NCBI RefSeq assembly: GCF_036084755.1
Contig: NZ_CP107968.1
Coordinates: 3,230,501-3,294,500 of the forward strand
DNA length: 64,000 bases
From: Streptomyces sp. NBC_00370
GTDB lineage: Bacteria; Actinomycetota; Actinomycetes; Streptomycetales; Streptomycetaceae
Direction: 5' to 3'
In this document: piece by piece, positions 15,971 to 23,504 of the stretch
Position numbering within the stretch: position 1 is the stretch's first letter
Layout of the letters: every line of letters begins with the position of its first letter
Notes under the pieces: model-generated
What the model was told of the DNA's origin: nothing
Databases searched by the model: none
Seen by the model: the letters and a program-made list of their open reading frames with translations, nothing else
Translations under genes and position numbers: made by a program

Positions 15971-18493
15971 TCAATCCCGCAGGAGGTCGGGTACTCCCTC
16001 CGCGTCGGGTTCGTCGCGGGCCGCCGAAACGACCGTGAGCTGCTGCGTCGCCCTGGTCAGCGCCACATAGAGCACCCGCAGCCCCGCCGGTGACTCGTCC
16101 GCGATCTCGGCCGGCGAGACCACCACCGTCGCGTCGTACTCCAGCCCCTTGGCCTCCAGGCTGCCCAGGGCGACGACCCGTCCGCCGAGCCCGGCGAGCC
16201 AGCGCGCCGCCTGTTCGCGCCGGTGCATCGCGACGACGACACCCACCGTGCCGTCGACCCGCTCCAGCAGCCGGGCCGCCTCGTCCCGTACGGCCGAGGC
16301 GAGGTCGTCGTCCCGCACGACGCTGAAGCGCGGCTGTACGCCGGTGGAGCGCACGGCGGTCGGCGACTCCATCCCCGGCATGGCGAGCGCCAGCACCTTC
16401 GCGGCCAGTTCGGCGATCTCGGCGGGGTTGCGGTAGTTGACGGTCAGGGTGAACTTGCGGCGCGGCCGGGTGCCGAGCGCCTCGTCGCGCGCCTCGGCCG
16501 CCTCCTCGGGGTCCGACCAGGACGACTGGGCGGCGTCGCCGACCACCGTCCAGGTGGCGTGCCTGCCCCTGCGGCCGACCATCCGCCACTGCATGGGGGT
16601 GAGGTCCTGAGCCTCGTCGACGATGACATGCGCGTATTCGGTGCGCTCCGCCGCCAGCCGCTCGGCGCGCTCGCGCTGCGACTCCTCGCGCTGGGGCATC
16701 AGCTCCTCGAGCCCGGTGAGCTGGTCCAGCGGGTCGAGTTCCCTGCGCTGCTTGCGCAGTCTGGGCGGTGCGCCCAGCAGCGTCTCCAGCTCGTCCAGGA
16801 TCGCCACGTCGTGCACGGAGAGCGGTCCGGTGCCGTCCGGGCCCACCCGCCGCAGCGAGCGCGCGAGCCGGCGGATCTCGCCCTGGCCCAGGATGCGCCG
16901 GGCCCAGCGGCCGAGCCGCCGCTCGTCGGCCATGGCGGCGAGCACCCCGCGCGGGGTCAGCTCGGGCCACCAGGCGTCCACGAACTCCAGGAAGCTGTCC
17001 TCGGACGTGACGTCGTCGTCGAAGCCGCCGCGCAGCTCCGCCGCCAGCTCCGCGTCGCCGCGCGACGCGTACTCGCCGGCCCGGGCGGCGGCGCCCGACT
17101 TCGCCCACAGGGCGTCGAGCAGCAGCTTGCGGGCGCGCGGCCGTAGCAGGTTGACGGGGGCCGTGCCGCCGAGCACGGACTGCCGGATGCGGTTCAGCTC
17201 GTCGGCCTCCAGCTCCAGCCTGCGGCCGAACGCGACGACCCTGAGCCGGTCGCTGGCCACGGGCCTGCCGGGCGTCTCGTCGCCGTCGTCACCGGCCGCG
17301 CCGGACGCCTCGGTCTCACCGAAGGCCAGCTGTCCCGCCCCGGGCGCCTGCTGACGCCCCTGGGCGCCGCCCCTGCCCCGGCCACGCGCGCCCCGGCCTC
17401 CCTGGTCACCGGCGTGCGGCGCGGGCTCCAGCGCGCCCCTGGCGGCCTTGCGCAGCACCTTCAGCATGTTCGCGGAGCCCTTGATCCGGGCCACGGCCGG
17501 ATCGTCGTACGCCGTGGCCTCCGCGCCGTCCACCAGCGAGCCGACCGCGCGGATCGCGACCTGCCCCTCCTCGCCGAGCGAGGGCAGCACGCCTTCGGTG
17601 TACGCGACGAGCAGCGGCGTCGGTGAGACGACGAGGATGCCGCCCGCGTACCTGCGCCTGTCCTGGTAGAGCAGATACGCGGCGCGGTGCAGCGCGACGG
17701 CGGTCTTGCCGGTGCCGGGGCCGCCCGCGACCTCGGTCACGGAAGCGGCGGGGGCCCTGATCACCAGGTCCTGCTCGGCCTGGATCGAGGAGACGATGTC
17801 CCGCATGGTGTGGCTGCGGGCCTGGCCGAGCGCGGCCATCAGCGCGCCGTCCCCGATGACGGGCAGCGCGCCGCCGTCCAGCGAGGCGGTCAGCTCGGGC
17901 CGCATCAGGTCGTCCTCGACGCCGAGGACCTTGCGGCCCTTGGAGCGGATGACCCTGCGCCGTACGACACGGCCGGGGTCGACGGGCGTGGAGCGGTAGA
18001 ACGGGGCCGCCGCCGGCGCGCGCCAGTCGATGACCAGCGGTGAGTAGTCGGAGTCGAGGACCCCGATCCGGCCGATGTGCAGCGTCTCGGCGATGTCCGC
18101 CGTGTTGTCGGGGCGTACGGCTTCGTCGGCCGGCTCGACCGAGGTGTACGCGCCGTCGGGGCCCTTGTCGCCGTCCTTGCCCGGGAGCAGGTCGATCCGG
18201 CCGAAGAGGAAGTCCTCGAACTCGTTGTTGAGCCGGCTCAGGTGGATACCGGCCCTGAAGACCTGGGCGTCCCTTTCGGCGAGTGCGCCGGGCGTGCCGA
18301 CCTGGCCACGCTTGGCTGCGTCCTTCATCAGGAACTCCGCCTCGTGGATCTTCTCCTCGAGGCGGCGGTAGACCTGATCCAGATGGTCCTGTTCGACACC
18401 GATCTCGCGGTCGCGCACGGAGTCGTTCCCCGTGTCGCGTCCGGGATCGGAGGCGGGTCCTGCGGATTCAACAGCGGCATCCTGCGCGGCCAC
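15971..18493 (-). CDS. HelD-like UvrD/Rep superfamily ATPase
   Basis: 840 residues from GTG 18491-18493, with GAAGGGGG about 6 bases upstream. The N-terminal region (HLDQVYRRLEEKIHEAEF) is a coiled coil, as in HelD proteins that enter the RNA polymerase secondary channel. Superfamily 1 motifs follow: Walker A GGPGTGKTAVALHRAA, Walker B VDEAQDLTPMQWRM, VNYRNPAEIAELA, and motif VI LYVALTRATQQLTV. A linker near residues 365-400 is Gly/Arg/Gln-rich. HelD-family proteins remove or recycle stalled RNA polymerase, and some protect against rifamycins. Membership is clear, the exact role inferred. It is transcribed after the rsuA gene, 63 bases away. Confidence 0.85.
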   Translation of the reverse strand: MAAQDAAVESAGPASDPGRDTGNDSVRDREIGVEQDHLDQVYRRLEEKIHEAEFLMKDAAKRGQVGTPGALAERDAQVFRAGIHLSRLNNEFEDFLFGRIDLLPGKDGDKGPDGAYTSVEPADEAVRPDNTADIAETLHIGRIGVLDSDYSPLVIDWRAPAAAPFYRSTPVDPGRVVRRRVIRSKGRKVLGVEDDLMRPELTASLDGGALPVIGDGALMAALGQARSHTMRDIVSSIQAEQDLVIRAPAASVTEVAGGPGTGKTAVALHRAAYLLYQDRRRYAGGILVVSPTPLLVAYTEGVLPSLGEEGQVAIRAVGSLVDGAEATAYDDPAVARIKGSANMLKVLRKAARGALEPAPHAGDQGGRGARGRGRGGAQGRQQAPGAGQLAFGETEASGAAGDDGDETPGRPVASDRLRVVAFGRRLELEADELNRIRQSVLGGTAPVNLLRPRARKLLLDALWAKSGAAARAGEYASRGDAELAAELRGGFDDDVTSEDSFLEFVDAWWPELTPRGVLAAMADERRLGRWARRILGQGEIRRLARSLRRVGPDGTGPLSVHDVAILDELETLLGAPPRLRKQRRELDPLDQLTGLEELMPQREESQRERAERLAAERTEYAHVIVDEAQDLTPMQWRMVGRRGRHATWTVVGDAAQSSWSDPEEAAEARDEALGTRPRRKFTLTVNYRNPAEIAELAAKVLALAMPGMESPTAVRSTGVQPRFSVVRDDDLASAVRDEAARLLERVDGTVGVVVAMHRREQAARWLAGLGGRVVALGSLEAKGLEYDATVVVSPAEIADESPAGLRVLYVALTRATQQLTVVSAARDEPDAEGVPDLLRD

Positions 18494-18555
18494 CGAGGCC
18501 CCCTTCGTGACGTGCGTCGGGCAGCCGTCAACCGTACGCGAAGGGGGCGGGTATG

Positions 18556-19419
18556 TCAGGCGCCGACCTGGACCAAACGCTTGCCGTCGAATGTCCGTAC
18601 GTCGAAGTGGTCGATGTCGTTGGGCTGGATGGCCGCACCGCCGTGGATGTACAGCGGCTTCTGCGCCACCTCGTGCGGGCTGCTGGGGATGCCGTACCCC
18701 CACTGCGGCACCGACCAGGAGGAGACGACCTGCTCGTCGCCCGACTTGGAGACGGCCACCAGACTGCACTTGAGCGGTCCTTTGACGTTCTTCAGCTCAA
18801 GAACGGCGTTGGTGCCCCAGCCGCGCTCCTCGAACCCGATGGTGGCGCTGACCTTGGTCGCCGGGTCGGTGCCCGAGACCTTGTCCGGCATCTTGGCGAA
18901 GGCCTCGGCGTCGGTGGGACCACCGGACGGCTGGACCACGGCCTCGTTGCGGACCGGGTCGTCGCCCGAGGTCGCGACGATCGCGATCGTCGGACCGCCG
19001 ATGATCAGCGCGGCGGCGGCGGCGATCAGGTAGAACCCGCGCCTCTTGCGCTGCGCCCGCTTGACGGCGACCTCGTCGACCAGCCGGTTCAGCAGCTGGT
19101 CGCTGGGCTTCACCGAGACGGACGGGGTCGGCGGCAGCGGCACGGCCCGCGGCGGGAAGCCGCCCTGCCGCGGGAACGGGTCGGCGGCCGGGGCCTGCGG
19201 CTCGGCGGTGGCGAAGGTTTCCGGGGTGTCGGCGAGCATGGCCAGCATCGGTTCCATGCCCGAGAACTCGGCCATGTTCGCCGTGCACAGTTCGCACGCC
19301 GCGAGATGCGCTTCGAAGGCGACGGCATCGGCCTCGTCAAGAATGCCGAGCACGTAGGAGGCGACCGCGTCGTGCACAGTGCCCTCGCCGTCCAGTCCGT
19401 ACTGATCGTGCGTGGTCAT
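18556..19419 (-). CDS. rsuA: Membrane anti-sigma factor, zinc-associated (RsuA type)
   Basis: 287 residues from ATG 19417-19419, overlapping the sigma-factor stop by 4 bases (ATGA), so translation is coupled. The N-terminal anti-sigma domain has the HxxxCxxC zinc signature (HLAACELC). After a Pro-rich linker comes one membrane helix (RGFYLIAAAAALIIGGPTIAIVA) and an extracellular RskA-like domain of about 115 residues ending KRLVQVGA. It should hold the sigma factor inactive at the membrane until an extracytoplasmic signal triggers proteolysis. The name follows the S. coelicolor pair at this locus, from memory. Confidence 0.82.
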   Translation of the reverse strand: MTTHDQYGLDGEGTVHDAVASYVLGILDEADAVAFEAHLAACELCTANMAEFSGMEPMLAMLADTPETFATAEPQAPAADPFPRQGGFPPRAVPLPPTPSVSVKPSDQLLNRLVDEVAVKRAQRKRRGFYLIAAAAALIIGGPTIAIVATSGDDPVRNEAVVQPSGGPTDAEAFAKMPDKVSGTDPATKVSATIGFEERGWGTNAVLELKNVKGPLKCSLVAVSKSGDEQVVSSWSVPQWGYGIPSSPHEVAQKPLYIHGGAAIQPNDIDHFDVRTFDGKRLVQVGA

Positions 19420-20003
19420 GCCGAGACCCCCCTCTCCTCCAGAGCGAGCTTCATGGAACGCAGTGCGTAGAACACCCGTGAACGCACGGTCCCGCTGGGA
19501 ATGCCGAGCGTCTCGGCAGCCTCGTTGACCGTGCGCCCCTTGAAGTACGTCTCTACGAGCACTTCCCTGTGCGCCGGGGTCAAATCTTCGAGCGCATCTG
19601 AGAGCGTCATCAGCCACAACGCCTTGTCGATCTCGTCCTCCGCGGGCATGACCTCCAGCGGCGACGGATCGACCTCCTGCGGCCGGGCCTGCCGGCTGCG
19701 GTGGCCGTCGATGACGATACGTCGAGCTACCGTCACCAGCCAGGGGCGGACAGAGCCGGTAGCCCGATTGAGCTGACCGGCGTTCTTCCAGGCACGGATG
19801 AGCGTCTCCTGCACGACGTCCTCGGCACGCTGGCGGTCGCCCGCCACGAGACGCAGCACATAAGCCAGCAACGGTCCGGCATGTTCCCGGTACAGGGCGC
19901 GCATCAGCTCTTCGTCAGGGACGGAGAGGTCGGTGCGCGGTGCCTCGCTCCGGTGTCGGGCCCGTTGAGGACGGTCATCGGCCACGGCCGCATCCTTGCG
20001 CAC
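19416..20003 (-). CDS. sigU: ECF sigma factor (SigU type)
   Basis: 195 residues from GTG 20001-20003, with GGGAGG about 6 bases upstream. Region 2 is complete (LLAYVLRLVAGDRQRAEDVVQETLIRAW, then SVRPWLVTVARRIVIDGHR), and region 4 carries the helix-turn-helix (LTPAHREVLVETYF ... AAETLGIPSGTVRSRVFYALRSM). It directs RNA polymerase to extracytoplasmic-stress promoters. Excess SigU is reported to block differentiation and alter protein secretion in S. coelicolor. The downstream anti-sigma overlaps it. The 144 bases upstream should hold an autoregulated promoter, but I see no definite site. Confidence 0.82.
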   Translation of the reverse strand: MRKDAAVADDRPQRARHRSEAPRTDLSVPDEELMRALYREHAGPLLAYVLRLVAGDRQRAEDVVQETLIRAWKNAGQLNRATGSVRPWLVTVARRIVIDGHRSRQARPQEVDPSPLEVMPAEDEIDKALWLMTLSDALEDLTPAHREVLVETYFKGRTVNEAAETLGIPSGTVRSRVFYALRSMKLALEERGVSA

Positions 20004-20147
20004 CTGAACCTCCCGGTCGAGACCTTCTTGACTGCTTCTCCCCCATCACTACGGAGGAACATCAAGTAGCACTCAACGGCGGGCGGAAAACTTTTCAGGT
20101 TCTTGACGGCGCGACGCCCCCGTCGGACGCCCCGACAGGTACGCCGG

Positions 20148-20729
20148 TCAGGTACGGGCCAGTGCGGCCCTGCGCCGGTGCCGGGCGACCCGCTCGCGGT
20201 TTCCGCACACCTCGCTGGAGCACCAGCGCCTGCGCCGGCCGCGCGATGTGTCCAGATACACACGCCGGCAGCTGTCGCCCTCGCACTCCCGCAGCCCCGC
20301 TCCGGCCTCCGGATCGGTCAGCAGCTCCACCGCGTCCCTCGCCACGGCGGCGAGCAGCGCCTCACAGGCCGGTGCGGCGCTCAGCGCCCGTACGAGCGCG
20401 CCGCCGGTGTCCCGTACCGCCCTGATCCCCGGCGGCGCCCCCGCGGCCAGCTCGTTGATCCGCTCCAGGGCCTGCGGCGCCTGCCTGCCGTCGATCTCGG
20501 CGCGTACGAGCTGCCCGACGCTGTCGCGCAGCTCGGCGAACCGGCCGACCCAGCGGGCGTCGACGCCCGTGAGGGCGGTGCCCGCCGGCACGAGCCCCGA
20601 GGCTGTCAGCCAGTGGGCGAGCTGGTCGGCGTCGGTGAGCTGTGAGTGTCCCTTGGCCGTCGGTTCCTCGGTGGCCACCAGATCGAGGCAGATCCGCCCG
20701 GAGTCGAACCGCCATTCGTACGAGCTCAT
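20148..20729 (-). CDS. CGNR zinc-finger (ABATE-domain) putative regulator
   Basis: 193 residues from ATG 20727-20729 (MSSYEWRFDSGR); ATG 20741 would add four residues and neither start has a clear ribosome site. The N-terminal ~130 residues match the ABATE stress-induced domain (GRICLDLVAT, ADQLAHWL). The C-terminal finger is diagnostic: RECEGDSCRRVYLDTSRGRRRRWCSSEVCGNRERVARHRRR, with two Cys pairs and the CGNR motif. Such proteins are presumed nucleic-acid-binding regulators, and no target is known here. It lies between sigU and nnaR on the same strand with gaps of about 140 and 120 bases, so probably has its own promoter. Confidence 0.85.
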   Translation of the reverse strand: MSSYEWRFDSGRICLDLVATEEPTAKGHSQLTDADQLAHWLTASGLVPAGTALTGVDARWVGRFAELRDSVGQLVRAEIDGRQAPQALERINELAAGAPPGIRAVRDTGGALVRALSAAPACEALLAAVARDAVELLTDPEAGAGLRECEGDSCRRVYLDTSRGRRRRWCSSEVCGNRERVARHRRRAALART

Positions 20730-20847
20730 GCCCGCCGCCATGTCCCTGCCACCGCCTCGGGTTCACCTGTGGTGCCGGCCCGTTCACTCTCAGAGTGCCT
20801 TCCCCGTGGCACGGCCGGTACCCCGCCACCCGAAGCGGCAAGCGGCC

Positions 20848-21972
20848 CTACTCGTCCGAAACGGCCAGCCGGTAGCCGCGTTTGACGACCGTCTGGATCA
20901 GCCGCGGGTCGCCGAGCGAGGTGCGCAGCCGGGCCATCGCGGTCTCGACTGCGTGCTCGTCGCGGCCGGCGCCGGGCAGCGCACGCAGCAGCTCGGCGCG
21001 CGGGACGACCCAGCCGGGCCGCCGGGCCAGCGCCCCGAGCAGCGCCATCCCCGCGGGCGGTACGGGGCGCAGCTCGCCGTCGAGCAGCACGGCGTGCCCG
21101 CGGATCTCCAGCCGCCGCGCGGCGACCTGGAGCGTACGGGCGCGGCCCGGCAGTTCGTCGCAGAGCACCTGGACGAGCGGGCCCAAGCGGAAACGTTCCG
21201 GCTGGACGGTTCCGATGCCCCGCTCCCGCAGCGGCGTGGCGGTGACGGACCCGACGCACGCCGGCAGTACGTCCCCCTTCAGCGCGTCGAGCAGTCCGGC
21301 CAGTTGGCCCCGTTCCTCGGCGCGCGAGAGCAGCGCGGTGGCGGCGGGCGCGCTGGTGAAGGTGACAGCGTCCAGGGCGCGCGCCACGGTCGCCTCGATG
21401 AGCCGGTCGACCGGGGCCAGATCCTCCGGGGGCATCCAGCGGTAGACGGGGACGACGACGACATCGGCGCCCCCGGCCTCCAGCGCCTCGACGAACCCGG
21501 GCAGCGGTACGCCGTGCAGTTGGAGCGCGATCCGGCGGTGCGCGACGCCCTCGTCGAGCAGCCGGTCCAGTACCTCGGCCATCGACTCGGAGGCGGGTGA
21601 CCAGGTCTCGGTGAGTCCCGCGGCCCGGATGGCGCCCTTCACCTTGGGCCCGCGGGCGAGCAGTTCGACGCCGCCGAGACAGTCCAGCAGCTCCTGCCTG
21701 TCGCCCCAGCCGCCGGCCGCTTCCAGCCAGCCGCGGAAGCCGATCGCCGTGGTCGCCACGACCACGTCGGGCGTCTTGGCGATCAGCTCCTCGGTGGCGG
21801 CGCGCAGCTCCGTGTCGTCGGCGAGCGGCAGGATCCGCAGGGCGGGTGCGTGGAGCACGGCGCCGCCACGGCGTTCGATGAGCGCGCCGAACTCCTCGGC
21901 GCGTCTGGCTGCGGTGACTCCGATGGTGAATCCGGCGAGGGGGCCGTGCGGCTGGTCGTTCATGATGACCAT
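20848..21972 (-). CDS. nnaR: HemD-like/winged-helix fusion regulator of nitrate assimilation
   Basis: 374 residues if translation begins at ATG 21970-21972 (GGGA 7 bases upstream), or 371 from ATG 21963 (MNDQPHGPLAGFTIGVT). Residues ~10-265 form a uroporphyrinogen-III synthase-like domain; the C-terminal ~90 are an OmpR-type winged helix (RRPGWVVPRAELLRALPG ... VETAMARLRTSLG ... TVVKRGYRLAV). This fusion matches NnaR, reported as a GlnR-controlled activator of nitrate/nitrite assimilation genes rather than a haem enzyme. A GlnR box 27 bases upstream supports the call. The nitrate transporter gene narK, which I recall beside nnaR in S. coelicolor, is absent. Confidence 0.85.
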   Translation of the reverse strand: MVIMNDQPHGPLAGFTIGVTAARRAEEFGALIERRGGAVLHAPALRILPLADDTELRAATEELIAKTPDVVVATTAIGFRGWLEAAGGWGDRQELLDCLGGVELLARGPKVKGAIRAAGLTETWSPASESMAEVLDRLLDEGVAHRRIALQLHGVPLPGFVEALEAGGADVVVVPVYRWMPPEDLAPVDRLIEATVARALDAVTFTSAPAATALLSRAEERGQLAGLLDALKGDVLPACVGSVTATPLRERGIGTVQPERFRLGPLVQVLCDELPGRARTLQVAARRLEIRGHAVLLDGELRPVPPAGMALLGALARRPGWVVPRAELLRALPGAGRDEHAVETAMARLRTSLGDPRLIQTVVKRGYRLAVSDE

Positions 21973-21998
21973 TTTCCCGTCCCGCTCGCGGTACGGGT

Positions 21999-22014
21999 GT
22001 TTCGGGTGGGTTAC
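21999..22014 (-). promoter_or_regulatory. GlnR box upstream of nnaR
   Basis: On the coding strand it reads GTAAC-CCACCC-GAAAC, exactly matching the a-site/b-site form gTnAc-n6-GaAAc bound by GlnR. It ends 27 bases before the proposed nnaR start, which is very close for an activator site. The real start may therefore be ATG 21963 or the mRNA has a very short leader. Confidence 0.75.
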
Positions 22015-22037
22015 TGCGGACCTGGCGCCCGAGCGGC

Positions 22038-22063
22038 GGGCCGTACGGATGCCCGTACAGCCC
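22038..22063 (-). terminator. Terminator of the mat operon
   Basis: 11-bp stem (22038-22048 with 22053-22063, one G-T wobble) and a 4-base loop, about 47 bases after the acyltransferase stop and just before the nnaR regulatory region. Confidence 0.65.
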
Positions 22064-22109
22064 ACCGGAGCGGCCCGCCCGCCTCGTACGGCCCGCCCCG
22101 CGCGGCCCG

Positions 22110-23504
22110 TCAGCGTTTGTGCGTGTGCGAGCCGCCGGCGGCCGGCTGCGGCTCCCGGGGGGCGGGCGGCTTGCCGCCGCCCTTCGCCCTGCCGGACTTG
22201 ACGCCGTTCGGCCACAGCCGCGGTCTGCGCTTGGCCGCCAGGTCCTCCACCCACCCGACGGCGATGATCATGATCCCTATCATCGGCCAGATCAGGATCA
22301 GCGGCAGCGTGGAGTACGAGGCGTCCAGCGCGCCGTTGAACCGGTCCATGCCCGGCACGTTGTAGAGCTGGTCCAGCAGCGGGAACGTCGCCATGATCAG
22401 CAGGTTGTGCCAGAGATAGATCGTCACGGCCCGGTTGTTGGCGAGGGTGATCACCGAGTCGTACGAGGCCAGCCTGCCCGGGAGTTTCTGCCAGGACGGC
22501 GAGTACTGGAGCAGGATGGCGACGAACCCGAGCGACCAGATCGCCTGCACCAGCGGCATCTCGTCGAAGTTCCACCCCTCGTCGCCCAGATGCCCCTGCG
22601 CCCACCAGAGGGCGAAGGCCATCGCGAAGGCGGCGAGCGAGACCGTGATGTAGCGCGGGACCTTCTTGAACAGGCCGTCGTTGTGGGCGAAGCCGAGCAC
22701 CCAGCAGCTGCCGTAGACCCCGAAGTCCGTGAGCGCCAGACCGGTTTCACCGGGGATGTTCACCACACCCGTGGTGATCACGGCCGTGAGGGCGATCGGG
22801 AAGGCCAGCGCCGCCCACGGCACCTTGCGGAAGGCCCACAGCAGGAGCGGGGACGCCAGCACGAACCAGAGATAGGCCCGGATGTACCAGAGCGGTCCGG
22901 CCGCCTGGTCGGCCCAGCTGGAGTCCATCCAGCTCACCGGGGACCCGGCCGGGTCCGGATACGGCGGCGCGCCCAGCGGGAAGATCCAGTTGGCGAGCTT
23001 GATCAGGCCCCAGATGCCCTCGTCCCTGGCCGGCTTGAAGCCGGAGACGAAGAGCAGCGGCACGATCAGCAGGGCGAACGCCCACATCGGCGGCAGCAGC
23101 CTGCGCAGTCGGCCCCGGATGACGCTCCACGAGGTGCGCTGCGAGAGCGACCTGGCCATCAGCGAGCCGGCCAGCGCGAACATCACGCCCATGGAGGGGA
23201 AGAGGATCGTCAGCCAGGCCCAGCCGAAGATGTGGAAGACGACGACCCGCACCAGCGCGACGGCCCGCAGCAGATCCAGGTAGCGGTCACGGCCCGACGC
23301 CTTGGGCGCCTCGCCCTCGGCGGCCACGGGTGGCTGCGCGAGCGTCGGGTCGGGGCCCCTGGGCCCCGCCTTGTGCCGCGCGTGCGGCACGGGCCCCGGC
23401 CGCTGGACGTACGGCGCCGTCGGCCCGGCGGTCGGATAGGGCGCGGGCGCCCCGGCGCTCGGGTAGGGCGCGGCCGTGCCGCCTGCTTCGTAGGGGGTGG
23501 TCAT
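22110..23504 (-). CDS. Acyltransferase family 3 membrane protein
   Basis: 464 residues from ATG 23502-23504, overlapping the matB stop by 4 bases. A Pro/Tyr/Ala-rich cytoplasmic N-terminus (~70 residues, APYPSAG-like repeats) precedes about ten membrane segments. The acyltransferase-3 signature Arg...His is visible in RYLDLLRAVALVRVVVFHIFGW, plus RGRLRRLLPPMWAF and YLWHNLLIM. The C-terminus is a basic tail ending SHTHKR. Such enzymes O-acylate extracytoplasmic polysaccharides. Translational coupling to matB suggests it modifies the MatAB polymer, which is inference. Confidence 0.82.
   Translation of the reverse strand: MTTPYEAGGTAAPYPSAGAPAPYPTAGPTAPYVQRPGPVPHARHKAGPRGPDPTLAQPPVAAEGEAPKASGRDRYLDLLRAVALVRVVVFHIFGWAWLTILFPSMGVMFALAGSLMARSLSQRTSWSVIRGRLRRLLPPMWAFALLIVPLLFVSGFKPARDEGIWGLIKLANWIFPLGAPPYPDPAGSPVSWMDSSWADQAAGPLWYIRAYLWFVLASPLLLWAFRKVPWAALAFPIALTAVITTGVVNIPGETGLALTDFGVYGSCWVLGFAHNDGLFKKVPRYITVSLAAFAMAFALWWAQGHLGDEGWNFDEMPLVQAIWSLGFVAILLQYSPSWQKLPGRLASYDSVITLANNRAVTIYLWHNLLIMATFPLLDQLYNVPGMDRFNGALDASYSTLPLILIWPMIGIMIIAVGWVEDLAAKRRPRLWPNGVKSGRAKGGGKPPAPREPQPAAGGSHTHKR

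Noticed and set aside
20848..21972. Housekeeping hemD (uroporphyrinogen-III synthase).
   Set aside because: The C-terminal winged helix and the GlnR box point to NnaR, and no other haem gene is adjacent.
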